From the NCBI GenBank assembly GCA_031425455.1, contig JANPJJ010000013.1, forward strand, positions 1 to 11,840: a stretch of DNA of 11,840 nt. Reading direction: 5' to 3'. The translations under genes and the position numbers were made by a program. Positions within the stretch are counted from its first letter, which is position 1; every line of letters starts with the position of its first letter. The stretch is from Sandaracinobacteroides sp031425455. GTDB lineage: Bacteria > Pseudomonadota > Alphaproteobacteria > Sphingomonadales > Sphingomonadaceae. Positions 1-6,802 of this stretch are shown here, one piece after another. Below the pieces are notes generated by a model. That model saw nothing but the letters and a program-made list of their open reading frames with translations. It was not told where the DNA came from and searched no databases.

Positions 1-365
1 GGCGGAACGACGGTGCCGTCCTTCACATAGGCGTGCTGCCCGACAATCGAATTGTCACCGATATGGCAGCCGCCGTAGTGGGTGGCGTTGATCCCGATCA
101 GCACATTGTCGCCGATGGTGCAGCCGTGGATCGTGGCGTGGTGGGTAATGGAACAATGCGATCCGATCACCACCGGGCGCCCCGGATCGGTATGGATCAT
201 CACGAAATCCTGCACGTTCGTGAACGCGCCGATTGCCACATACGCTGCTTCCGAGCGGATCACCGCATTGCACCAGATCGAGCTGCCCTCGCCCGCCGTC
301 ACCTTGCCATAGACGGCGGCGGACGGGTGGACGAAGGCGGCGCGCGAGAGATCGACGAGGCTCAT
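1..365 (-). CDS. Gamma carbonic anhydrase-like hexapeptide-repeat protein (partial, C-terminus off window)
   Basis: The visible 121 residues form a left-handed beta-helix protein of the gamma carbonic anhydrase family (Cam/CaiE/PaaY-like). Repeated [IV]G-x4 hexapeptide turns are clear, such as VVIGSHCSI, CTIGDNVLIG and CHIGDNSIVG. The three family zinc ligands can be placed by spacing: His58 in MIHTDPG, and His75 and His80 in ITHHATIHG (17 and 5 residues apart, as in the family). The segment after the third ligand reads GINATHYGG instead of the common GMGA-x-VLDG, so catalytic competence is uncertain; many members have no shown carbonic anhydrase activity. The ATG at 365 gives MSLVDLS and lies 11 nt after the stop of the MlaC-like gene, so the two are probably co-transcribed. 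No strong Shine-Dalgarno is visible. The gene continues beyond base 1. Confidence 0.85.
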   Translation of the reverse strand, partial: MSLVDLSRAAFVHPSAAVYGKVTAGEGSSIWCNAVIRSEAAYVAIGAFTNVQDFVMIHTDPGRPVVIGSHCSITHHATIHGCTIGDNVLIGINATHYGGCHIGDNSIVGQHAYVKDGTVVP

Positions 366-376
366 GACGCCGACGC

Positions 377-1024
377 TTATTTCGCCTTCCGCATGAAGTC
401 CACGAGGGCGTCGAACCCGTTCTTCCCGATATAGGCGTTGAAGTCGGCCTCCTGCGTCAGCGCGACATTCACGCCGTTGACCGTGATGTTGGAGACCTGC
501 GGCCGCGCGCCCGGCTTCACCTGCCAGATGGCGTCGATCGGCTTGCCGCCCTTGGGGTCGGTAATCCGGGTATAGACATCGACATCGCCCCGGGTCCCGC
601 GCGGAACGGTGCGAACCACGGTTACCTTGGCAGCGGCGAAGTCATACAGCCGGTCGGAATAGGTGTTCACCAGGAAGGTCGGCAGTGCCGCGCGATAGGC
701 ATCGATCTGCTTCGGGGTCAGCTTCACCGGGCTGTTCGGCGCCCGATAACGGCGAATGAGGCGCAGGCCCGTTTCGTCGATGGTGAAATTGGTACGCAGC
801 AGGTCGCGGAACTTCGTCCGCGCCGCTTCCTTCGACAGGCTCTTGTCGCGCAGCACCGCAAACGCCTCGGCCGCCAGGCCATTGATGAAGTCGGCCGCTG
901 CCTTTTGCTGCGCCGGGCTTGCCGCGACCGCGGCCGTCTGCGCGAGCGCGGGGGCCGCTGGGACAACCGAAGCAGCCAATGCCACAGCCAGAAGGGGAAT
1001 TGTGAACTTCAAGGTCGGCTCCAT
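377..1024 (-). CDS. MlaC/Ttg2D-family periplasmic ABC transporter substrate-binding protein
   Basis: This 215-residue protein belongs to the MlaC (Tol-Tol-Ttg2D, toluene-tolerance auxiliary) family, periplasmic carriers that move phospholipid between the outer membrane and the inner-membrane MlaFEDB transporter. The start MEPTLKFTIP is chosen over an ATG 45 nt upstream because it begins a standard signal peptide: a short basic end, a hydrophobic core at residues 8-21 and a probable cut after ALA at 28. The body carries family hallmarks: FRDLLRTNFT at about 90-100, the RYR segment, and IDAIWQVKPG followed by a beta-strand ending in NITVNGVNVA. GGAAG lies just before the ATG. No mlaA, mlaD, mlaE or mlaF is visible in the window, so it is away from the rest of the system on its left and right here. 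The hopanoid-linked HpnM proteins are also in this family; nothing here shows a hopanoid context. Confidence 0.85.
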   Translation of the reverse strand: MEPTLKFTIPLLAVALAASVVPAAPALAQTAAVAASPAQQKAAADFINGLAAEAFAVLRDKSLSKEAARTKFRDLLRTNFTIDETGLRLIRRYRAPNSPVKLTPKQIDAYRAALPTFLVNTYSDRLYDFAAAKVTVVRTVPRGTRGDVDVYTRITDPKGGKPIDAIWQVKPGARPQVSNITVNGVNVALTQEADFNAYIGKNGFDALVDFMRKAK

Positions 1025-1042
1025 TCTTCCATCACACAGCAA

Positions 1043-1065
1043 ACGGCGCCGGAACCCGGCGCCGT
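1043..1065 (-). terminator. GC-rich hairpin, possible weak terminator of the yqjD/E-like operon
   Basis: A perfect 10-bp inverted repeat (ACGGCGCCGG at 1043-1052 and CCGGCGCCGT at 1056-1065, 3-nt loop) lies between the end of the DUF3618 gene and the MlaC-like gene. Read leftward, it is followed by only TTTG, so it is weaker than a classical intrinsic terminator. It sits 19 nt from the next start codon, so it could equally shape the leader of that gene. Confidence 0.5.
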
Positions 1066-1113
1066 CCACGTCTCATTCGCATTCCACCTATGTCGGGTGC
1101 CTGAACGCGGCCT

Positions 1114-1482
1114 TCAGCTTCTGGCTCTGTTGCCTGATGGCAACAGCAGCCCGACGAGGACCCCGAATGCCATCGCCCCCAGCACGACCGAAGCCGGGTT
1201 TTCCTGGGGCTGCCGAGCAGCCCAGCGGCCTGCGTCGCCGGCAGCTTCGCGCGCCCGCTCGGCCGCGTCCCGCGCAGCTTCGGCAGCTTCATGCGCCCGC
1301 TCGCGGGCGAGGTCGGCGGCGTCGCGCGCCCGCTCCCGCGCCGTGTCGGACAGTTCGGCCGCTTTCGACCGCACCGAATAATAGGCCTCGCCGGCACGAT
1401 CCCCCAGGACGCCGGCTTCATTCCGCACCTTGCCCCAGGTCCCGCCGCCGTTCGTCGAGCTAGGGTCGTTTTCGTCGGTCAT
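1114..1482 (-). CDS. Possible internally initiated 122-aa ElaB/YqjD-like protein
   Basis: An alternative product of the same frame as the DUF3618 gene, starting at the internal ATG 1482. It would hold a short polar N-terminus, the coiled coil and the C-terminal Gly-rich membrane helix. By layout it would be a complete ElaB/YqjD-type anchored protein. The case rests on an AGGAGG placed 8 nt before the ATG and on the change in character of the protein at that point. It could also be that only the long form is made, with the Shine-Dalgarno occurring by chance from codons for Asp-Gln-Glu-Asp. Confidence 0.45.
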   Translation of the reverse strand: MTDENDPSSTNGGGTWGKVRNEAGVLGDRAGEAYYSVRSKAAELSDTARERARDAADLARERAHEAAEAARDAAERAREAAGDAGRWAARQPQENPASVVLGAMAFGVLVGLLLPSGNRARS

Positions 1483-1839
1483 TGGAAAATCCTCCTGATC
1501 ATAGGCCGCATATAGGGGAACGGTCCGGCGCCGTGTGGCAGCCCACACCAGCCCCGCCGCGACAAGCGCCGTTGCAGTCCCGCCTGCCACCAAGGTGCGA
1601 TTGTCCCGGACCCAGTCCAGACTGTCGCTCACCATTTCCTGCCCGAGTTGTACCGCATCGTCCACAGCACGGTCGACCTGCTTCAAGACAGCCTCCTTCG
1701 CTTCGCTGAACAGGTTGGCGAAGGTCATCCGCCCGGACAATTCATCGAGATTCGAGGACAGCCGATCCCGCCGGGCCTCCCGCTCGGTCTCCAGCCCCTG
1801 CATCCGGGCCCCCGGGTCCGTTTCGTCACGCCGCTTCAT
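1114..1839 (-). CDS. DUF3618 membrane protein fused to an ElaB/YqjD-like coiled-coil, glycine-rich membrane anchor
   Basis: The 241-residue product has two halves. Residues 1-119 look like a DUF3618 protein: a charged N-terminal helix (ETEREARRDRLSSNLDEL at about 17-34), an amphipathic stretch and one membrane helix at about 83-101. Residues 120-241 start MTDENDP and contain a disordered stretch, a long Ala/Arg/Glu coiled coil (about 165-205, ARER/AREAA repeats) and a Gly-rich membrane helix at about 216-235 after the QPQENP motif. This second half resembles the ElaB/YqjD (DUF883) anchor. The ATG at 1839 has a GGGGAGG site 4 nt before it. Its start overlaps the end of the YqjE-like gene by 14 nt, implying translational coupling. 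The halves join in one frame at a site with a strong internal Shine-Dalgarno (separate entry). Function is unknown; an envelope or stress role is inferred only from the family. Confidence 0.8.
   Translation of the reverse strand: MKRRDETDPGARMQGLETEREARRDRLSSNLDELSGRMTFANLFSEAKEAVLKQVDRAVDDAVQLGQEMVSDSLDWVRDNRTLVAGGTATALVAAGLVWAATRRRTVPLYAAYDQEDFPMTDENDPSSTNGGGTWGKVRNEAGVLGDRAGEAYYSVRSKAAELSDTARERARDAADLARERAHEAAEAARDAAERAREAAGDAGRWAARQPQENPASVVLGAMAFGVLVGLLLPSGNRARS
1480..1496 (-). promoter_or_regulatory. Internal AGGAGG ribosome-binding site plus ATG
   Basis: Leftward reading gives AGGAGG (1496-1491), 8 nt of AT-rich spacer and ATG (1482-1480). This matches the ideal Shine-Dalgarno and spacing, and is stronger than the sites in front of most other genes in the window. 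It lies inside a continuous open frame at the junction of two protein halves. Confidence 0.65.
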
Positions 1840-2317
1840 GCTGCCTCCCCTGCTCCCCCAAGGTTCGTTCCGAAAAAGCCGCGCCGTCATGCGCCATCGG
1901 CCGCCCGCGCGCCGACAAGGCCTGCAAGTCCGACGAGATGCGCCCGATCGCCCGGTCCGGCAGCAGCTTCTGCCCGGCCAGCCGCGAACGCCCCGACCCG
2001 ATGAGGACAAAGCCGACTGCGACGCACGCCACGCCGACCGCCAACAGCGCCCAAAGGAGCCCGATCGCTTCGGCAAGCGCTACCACGGCGGCAACCGTCA
2101 GGAACACCAGCGCCAGCCCCATCAATGCGACCCCGCCGGCGAGCAGTGCACTGTTGAGGCCGAGTGCCTTCAAATTGGCGCTGGTTTCAGCCCGGGCGAG
2201 CGCCGCCTCGGCCTGGACCAGGCCGCTGGCATCGGCCACGACCTCGGTCCAGGTTTCGACAAGCGAGCGACGCCCGGGGCCGGGCGGCGGCGCCTCGACG
2301 GGGGCTTCAGCCGTCAC
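1826..2317 (-). CDS. YqjE-like / phage holin family (DUF1469) inner-membrane protein
   Basis: The 163-residue protein has a Pro-rich N-terminus, an amphipathic helix rich in Ala and Glu (about 19-50, including QAEAALARAE) and two adjacent membrane helices at about 53-83 and 85-108, followed by a polar tail. This layout is typical of the YqjE family (Phage_holin_3_6), small inner-membrane proteins of unknown mechanism that are often found beside YqjD/ElaB-like genes. The start is GTG at 2317, preceded by AAGGGCGG. It overlaps the upstream gene by 11 nt and the downstream DUF3618 gene by 14 nt, so all three are likely translated together. Despite the family name, nothing suggests a prophage. 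Confidence 0.8.
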   Translation of the reverse strand: MTAEAPVEAPPPGPGRRSLVETWTEVVADASGLVQAEAALARAETSANLKALGLNSALLAGGVALMGLALVFLTVAAVVALAEAIGLLWALLAVGVACVAVGFVLIGSGRSRLAGQKLLPDRAIGRISSDLQALSARGRPMAHDGAAFSERTLGEQGRQHEAA

Positions 2318-2780
2318 GACCGCCCTTCAGGAAGCGGGCGAGAGCAAAACCGATCAGCGCGGCGGCGCCCACGGCGATCGCCGGGTTCTGCCGCACGGCA
2401 TTGCGGGCGTCGTCGACGATTTCCTCGATTTCGCGGTCCCGCAGCGAGCTGGAGAAGCGGTCCATTCCGTCAGCCGCCTTGCGGGCATATTCGGCGGCCT
2501 TGGCGTTGCCGCTGTCGGGTTTGCCGTCTTCCAGCTTGCCGGCCATCTGCCGCGCCGCATCGGCAAGCCCATGAACGGCGTCGGCCGCCATGCCCTTGCC
2601 CGAGGTTGCGGCGGATTTGGCACCGCTGCCAGCCTTCCCGGCAAGGGCGGAGACCTCGTCCGTCACGTCGGTAATCAGATTGGCCGCTTTCGCCTTTGCC
2701 GAACGCATGTTGTCAGACGAATGTTCGCCGAGATCGTCGGCCACATCGGTGATGGTATTGCCCGTAGTTGCGCCTGCCAT
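2307..2780 (-). CDS. YqjD/ElaB-like (DUF883-type) membrane-anchored protein
   Basis: This 157-residue protein is mainly polar and helical, rich in Ala, Lys and Asp, and ends in one membrane helix (about 133-152, AIAVGAAALIGFALARF) after an ARNAVRQNP motif. That end is the hallmark of the ElaB/YqjD/YgaM group, which in E. coli are stationary-phase, RpoS-linked inner-membrane proteins reported to bind ribosomes. The rest of the sequence is too degenerate for me to claim the same function. The ATG at 2780 (MAGATTGN) is chosen over an upstream candidate because AAAGGA lies 7 nt before it and the extra residues would be Arg/Pro-rich non-family sequence. It is the first gene of a tight three-gene operon with the YqjE-like and DUF3618 genes. 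Confidence 0.75.
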   Translation of the reverse strand: MAGATTGNTITDVADDLGEHSSDNMRSAKAKAANLITDVTDEVSALAGKAGSGAKSAATSGKGMAADAVHGLADAARQMAGKLEDGKPDSGNAKAAEYARKAADGMDRFSSSLRDREIEEIVDDARNAVRQNPAIAVGAAALIGFALARFLKGGRDG

Positions 2781-2800
2781 TGCAGATCCTTTGCGTTGCA

Positions 2801-2819
2801 GACCGGCGGTGTGCCGGTC
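2801..2819. promoter_or_regulatory. Inverted repeat in the leader of the YqjD-like gene
   Basis: GACCGGC-N5-GCCGGTC is a perfect 7-bp dyad about 20 nt before the YqjD-like start codon. It could be an operator or a leader hairpin; no T-run follows on either strand. Right next to it GGTTGCC occurs twice (2821-2827 and 2836-2842), 15 nt apart. The function is not known. Confidence 0.35.
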
Positions 2820-2927
2820 AGGTTGCCGTATCGCCGGTTGCCCGACGCCCCTCCGCCCGAAGCTAGGGAGCCTGCGTGCCGCTTCCAACCCCTGCCACTG
2901 CCGTTCGCCCCGGAAAGCGGCCGGCCA

Positions 2928-4106
2928 TCACAGAACTTCGAACAGGCCCGCTGCGCCCATGCCGCCGCCGACGCACATCGTCACGACCACATGCTTCACG
3001 CCGCGACGACGTCCCTCGATCAGCGCATGGCCGACGAGACGGGCGCCCGACATGCCGAACGGATGCCCGATGGAAATGGCGCCGCCGTTCACGTTCAACC
3101 GCTCCATCGGGATCCCCAGCACATCGGCCGAGTGCAAAACCTGAACCGCAAACGCCTCGTTAAGTTCCCACAATCCGATATCGTCGATCTTCAGCCCGTG
3201 CTGCTTCAGCAGCTTCGGAACGGCATAGATCGGCCCGATCCCCATCTCGTCGGGCTGCAGCCCGGCAACCGCCATCCCCACATAGCGGCCCAGTGGCGCG
3301 AGCCCGCGCCGCGCGGCTTCGCCCGCCTCCATCAGCACGGCAGCCGATGCCCCGTCCGACAGCTGGCTGGCATTCCCCGCCGTCACGTTCATTCCCGGCC
3401 CGCGCACCGGAGTCAGCCCCTTCAATCCCTCCAGCGTGGTCTCGGGCCGGTTACCCTCGTCCTTCGTCAGCGTGACGACATGCTCCGTGACTTCCTTGGT
3501 TTCCTTGTTCACCATCTTCATCGTCGCCGTCACGGGCACGATTTCATCGTCGAACCTGCCGGCTTGCTGCGCCGCCGCGGTCAGCATTTGCGACCGATAG
3601 CCATATTCATCCTGCCGGTCGCGGCTGATGCCATAGCGCTTCGCCACCACTTCGGCGGTGTCGATCATGGGCATGTAGATGTCGGGGTGCATCGCCACGA
3701 GCGCTGGGTCGCCTTCGATGCGGAACTTGTCGGTCTGCACGGTCGAGATTGAATCGACCCCCGCCCCCACCGCAATCTGCATCCCGTCGATGAGAATCTG
3801 CTTCGCGGCCGTCGCGATCGCCATCAGGCCCGACGAACATTGCCGGTCGATGGTCTGGCCCGACACGGTGACCGGCAGCCCGGCGCGAAGCAGCGCGGTG
3901 CGCGCGATGTTGCCCCCGCCCGATCCCTGGGTCAGCACGCAGCCCATGATCACATCGTCGATCTCGGGCCCGTCCAGCTTCGCCCGCTCGACCGCAGCCT
4001 TCAGCGCGTGGCTTGCAAGCGTCGGGGTAAGGGTGGCGTTGAACGCCCCGCGATGCGCCTTCCCCAGCGGCGTGCGGGCGGTTGAAACGATAACAGCGTC
4101 GCGCAT
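2928..4106 (-). CDS. Acetyl-CoA acyltransferase (thiolase)
   Basis: A full-length 392-residue thiolase. These enzymes cleave 3-ketoacyl-CoA with CoA or condense two acyl-CoAs. All catalytic parts are present at the standard places: the nucleophile Cys90 in DRQCSSGL, NEAFA at about 315, His348 in GGAISIGHPFGMSG and Cys378 in MCVGGGMG. The positions match the well-studied Zoogloea enzyme almost exactly. ATG at 4106 is the best start, with GGGAG 9 nt ahead; a TTG five codons upstream would overlap that site. It lies 48 nt after a MaoC-type hydratase gene, suggesting joint action in fatty acid or other acyl-CoA breakdown. The sequence does not settle chain length or direction, so a name such as phaA, atoB or fadA would be a guess. 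Confidence 0.93.
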   Translation of the reverse strand: MRDAVIVSTARTPLGKAHRGAFNATLTPTLASHALKAAVERAKLDGPEIDDVIMGCVLTQGSGGGNIARTALLRAGLPVTVSGQTIDRQCSSGLMAIATAAKQILIDGMQIAVGAGVDSISTVQTDKFRIEGDPALVAMHPDIYMPMIDTAEVVAKRYGISRDRQDEYGYRSQMLTAAAQQAGRFDDEIVPVTATMKMVNKETKEVTEHVVTLTKDEGNRPETTLEGLKGLTPVRGPGMNVTAGNASQLSDGASAAVLMEAGEAARRGLAPLGRYVGMAVAGLQPDEMGIGPIYAVPKLLKQHGLKIDDIGLWELNEAFAVQVLHSADVLGIPMERLNVNGGAISIGHPFGMSGARLVGHALIEGRRRGVKHVVVTMCVGGGMGAAGLFEVL

Positions 4107-4154
4107 GATCCTGTCTCCCAAGCTTTTACGAAATTCTTACCGATCGAATGCCGA

Positions 4155-4613
4155 TCAGATATAGGCCAGCGTCACCCATTCGGCCGCAAGCGCCGGCTTT
4201 TCCTCGCCCTCGATCTCCACCTTCACCTCGACTGTGGACTGGATCACACCCGCAGACCGCTCGGCCACATCGGCCATGGTGAAGTGCCCCCGCACCCGCC
4301 GCCCGGATTTTACCGGCGCCAGGAAGCGCACCGAGTTCAGGCCGTAGTTCACGCCCATTTTCGTGCCCTCGATCCCCGGCATCACGCCATAGGCCATCTG
4401 CGACAGCAGCGAGAGCGTGAGATAGCCATGCGCGATGGTCGTTCCGAACGGCGTCTGCGCCGCCAGCTCCGGGTTCACATGAATGAACTGATGGTCGCCG
4501 GTCACTTCGGCGAAGCGATCGATCCGGCCCTGGTCCACTTCGATCCAGTCCGACGCGCCCAGCGCCTTGCCCTTCAGCTCCAGATACTCGCCCAGCGGCA
4601 GTCCACGCCTCAT
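4155..4613 (-). CDS. MaoC-family (NodN-like) enoyl-CoA hydratase/dehydratase
   Basis: The 152-residue single hot-dog-fold protein is close in pattern to the NodN-like branch of MaoC dehydratases, which hydrate trans-2-enoyl-CoA to (R)-3-hydroxyacyl-CoA. The hydratase signature is clear: RFAEVTGDHQFIHVNPELAA with the catalytic pair Asp40 and His45, then PFGTTIAHGYLTLSL at 55-69. Length is normal for a single-domain member. The ATG at 4613 is preceded by GGGAG 8 nt ahead. It is directly upstream of the thiolase, and 80 nt downstream of the MscS-like gene on the same strand with no terminator in between, so all three might share a transcript. The physiological substrate cannot be told; polyhydroxyalkanoate supply and acyl-CoA breakdown are both possible. 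Confidence 0.88.
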   Translation of the reverse strand: MRRGLPLGEYLELKGKALGASDWIEVDQGRIDRFAEVTGDHQFIHVNPELAAQTPFGTTIAHGYLTLSLLSQMAYGVMPGIEGTKMGVNYGLNSVRFLAPVKSGRRVRGHFTMADVAERSAGVIQSTVEVKVEIEGEEKPALAAEWVTLAYI

Positions 4614-4693
4614 GTCCAGCTCCCGATCCTGCGCCCCGGCGCGGCTCCCCCGCTCTTGCCCCCGCCGCCGGGCGCGTGCAAGCCCGGTCGCGA

Positions 4694-5953
4694 TCAGGCT
4701 CCGCGCGGGGCGGGCGGGCGGCGCCCGCCGGCCAGATGGGCCGGCCGCGTCACCTCGTCCCCGCCCGGATGCGGGTCCACGATGCGGCCGTCGGCCCCGG
4801 CGAGGAAACTGGTCTGCGAGGGATAGGCAAAGTCGATCCCGAGCTCGCGGAAGCGGCGAAGGGTGGCAAAGGCGACGGCCTGGCGTGCCGTCATCATCGC
4901 CACCAGGTCGGGATTCTCCACATGGAACACCAGTTCGAAATCGAGCGAGGAGGTGGCGAAATTGATGAAATGGGCGCGATCGAACCGGCAGCCGGCCACG
5001 CCGTTCACGATGTCGCGCAGCTCGTCCGGAACACGTGCCAGAAGGTCGGGATCGATCTGGTAGATCAGCTCCAGCAGCATCACCACGCGCCGCTCCTCAT
5101 AGGCGGCGAAATTGTTGATCTGCTGGTTCAAGAGGTTGGCGTTGGACATGATGACGATCTCACCCGACAGCGCGCGCAGCCGTGTCGTCTTCAGCCCGAT
5201 ATGCTCGACAGTGCCGATCACGCCCTGGGGCCCGCCGATCTGGATCGTGTCGCCGCGTTTGAACGGCTGGTCGAGCAGGATCGACAGCGCCGCGAACAGA
5301 TCGGAGAAGATACCCTGCGCGGCAAGGCCGATCGCAATGCCGCCGATGCCCAGGCCCGCGACCAGCGCGGTCACGTTGACGCCGAGATTGTCGAGCAGGA
5401 TGACCCCCGCAATCGCACAGACCACCACATTGATGATAACGGTGACGACGCCGACTGCCGATGACAGCGCAGCGTCGCCGTCGCGGGCAATCGCCTTGCG
5501 CTCCACCAGCGCCACCAGAAACTCGCGCACCCAGAAGGCGCCCTGCACCACGGCCGCGATCGTGAACAGGAACCCTATGAACGCCGACAAGGCCGGCGGC
5601 GCCTCGAACAGCCAGTCGACCACCTTGGCCGATGCCGCCACCAGGAACAGGCTCCGGGTGCGCGCGACAACCCTCAGCGCGACCCAGCCCCAGCTGCCGA
5701 ATTGCGCGACCCGCCCCAGCCGCCGCCGAGCCCAGCCGCGCACCAGCACCAGCGCGAAATACAGCCCGACCCCCAGCGCAATCCCCGCCAGCGCCCCCAG
5801 GCTGTCGGTCCGTAACCAGCGGTAGAGGTCGCGCGTGATTTCCTCGGCCTGCTGCGGCAGGGAAAGCAGCTCGGCGCCCGGGTCCTTCAGCAGGTTGGCC
5901 GCACCGGCAGGCTTGGCGGCGCCGGGTGTTGCAGCGTTGGGGGTCGGCATCAT
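4694..5953 (-). CDS. MscS-family mechanosensitive ion channel
   Basis: The 419-residue inner-membrane protein contains the MscS core. Predicted membrane helices lie near 52-73, 100-116, 120-142, 166-187 and 193-225. The last is the Gly/Ala-rich pore helix (ALVAGLGIGGIAIGLAAQG), followed by the beta domain (DQPFKRGDTIQIGG, GTVEHIGLKTTRLRA, VIMSNANLLNQ) and the cytoplasmic alpha/beta domain to about 380. Such channels release solutes on hypo-osmotic shock. It is longer than E. coli MscS (286 aa) because of extra N-terminal helices and a Pro/Arg-rich C-terminal tail (about 395-419). Two adjacent ATGs (5953 and 5950) follow GAGGAG; either may be the start. It diverges from the SDR gene across 48 nt, and the MaoC gene lies downstream. 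Confidence 0.92.
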   Translation of the reverse strand: MMPTPNAATPGAAKPAGAANLLKDPGAELLSLPQQAEEITRDLYRWLRTDSLGALAGIALGVGLYFALVLVRGWARRRLGRVAQFGSWGWVALRVVARTRSLFLVAASAKVVDWLFEAPPALSAFIGFLFTIAAVVQGAFWVREFLVALVERKAIARDGDAALSSAVGVVTVIINVVVCAIAGVILLDNLGVNVTALVAGLGIGGIAIGLAAQGIFSDLFAALSILLDQPFKRGDTIQIGGPQGVIGTVEHIGLKTTRLRALSGEIVIMSNANLLNQQINNFAAYEERRVVMLLELIYQIDPDLLARVPDELRDIVNGVAGCRFDRAHFINFATSSLDFELVFHVENPDLVAMMTARQAVAFATLRRFRELGIDFAYPSQTSFLAGADGRIVDPHPGGDEVTRPAHLAGGRRPPAPRGA

Positions 5954-6001
5954 CCTGCTCCTCTAGCCGCACCCCCCTAGCCCTTGCAAACACTTGGCCT
6001 T

Positions 6002-6802
6002 ATGGCGCAGCCCATGCCGCTGCCGCCCGAGTTCCAGTCCGCCGAAGGACCGCCCCCGATCGCATTGGTCACCGGCGGGGCGAAACGCATCGGCTCGGCC
6101 CTCGTGCGGGCGCTTGCGGCGGACGGTTTCCAGGTGGCGATTCACTGCAACCGATCGCGCGGCGAAGCCCAGGCGCTGGCAGCGGAGCTTGCAAGCGCCG
6201 GCGTGCCGCCGCCGATCGTGGTGGCGGCAGACCTCGCCCTGCCGGACATCGGCGAACGGCTCCTGGATGCCCTGCCCCGGCCCCCCGTCCTGCTCGTCAA
6301 CAACGCCTCGCTGTTCCTGGAAGACCAGTTGGACCGGTTCGAGCTGGACCAGTGGCACCGCCACGCCGTCGTCAACCTGCTGGCGCCCACGCTGTTGATC
6401 CGGGCGCTGGCGGCGCGGCTGCCCGCCGGCGCGCGGGCGCTGGTGGTCAACATGTCGGACGCCAAGCTCGCCAGCCCGAACCCGGATTACTTCAGCTATA
6501 CCGTTTCCAAAATGGGCCTCGCCGGCGTTACCGAGCTTGCCGCCCGGGCGCTTGCGCCGCGGGTTCGGGTCAACGCCATCGCCCCCGCCGTCACGCTGGT
6601 TTCGGGCCCGCAGAGCCGTAGCAACTTCGAACAGGCCCATGTGCTGAACCCGCTCGGCCGCGGCGTGGACGTGCAGGATCTGGTCCGCGCACTGCGCTAT
6701 CTGGTCGAGACCCCCACCGTCACCGGGCAGACCCTTGTGGTCGATTCCGGCCAACGCTTCCTCGCGCTCCCTCGGGACGTCGCCTATATGGTGCCATCAT
6801 GA
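6002..6802 (+). CDS. PTR1/FolM-like pteridine reductase (SDR family)
   Basis: A 266-residue short-chain dehydrogenase/reductase. The nucleotide loop is TGGAKRIG (24-31), with Arg where ordinary SDRs have Gly; this is the hallmark of pteridine reductase PTR1 and of FolM. The active site also follows that group: Asp153 in NMSDAK instead of the usual Ser, with Tyr166 and Lys170 (YTVSK). NNAS is at 100-103. Likely reaction: NADPH reduction of a dihydropterin (dihydromonapterin or dihydrofolate) to the tetrahydro form. Its stop overlaps the folB start by 4 nt (ATGA), so it is coupled to a pterin enzyme, which supports the call. The start is unsure: ATG 6002 is preferred, but no good Shine-Dalgarno precedes it; TTG 5984 and ATG 6014 are alternatives. 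The substrate is inferred, not shown. Confidence 0.85.
   Translation: MAQPMPLPPEFQSAEGPPPIALVTGGAKRIGSALVRALAADGFQVAIHCNRSRGEAQALAAELASAGVPPPIVVAADLALPDIGERLLDALPRPPVLLVNNASLFLEDQLDRFELDQWHRHAVVNLLAPTLLIRALAARLPAGARALVVNMSDAKLASPNPDYFSYTVSKMGLAGVTELAARALAPRVRVNAIAPAVTLVSGPQSRSNFEQAHVLNPLGRGVDVQDLVRALRYLVETPTVTGQTLVVDSGQRFLALPRDVAYMVPS

Noticed and set aside
1826..2317. Holin family name suggesting a prophage
   Set aside because: The protein is of the YqjE type in a chromosomal operon; no phage genes or attachment sites are near.
1938..3752. 604-codon open frame on the plus strand
   Set aside because: It runs antisense across three well-supported genes and a gap; its protein is Arg/His/Pro-rich with no domain. 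High GC keeps antisense frames open.
5954..6001. Promoter search in the 48-nt divergent gap between the MscS and SDR genes
   Set aside because: No clear -35/-10 pair or operator could be placed; only the ribosome site of the MscS gene is visible.
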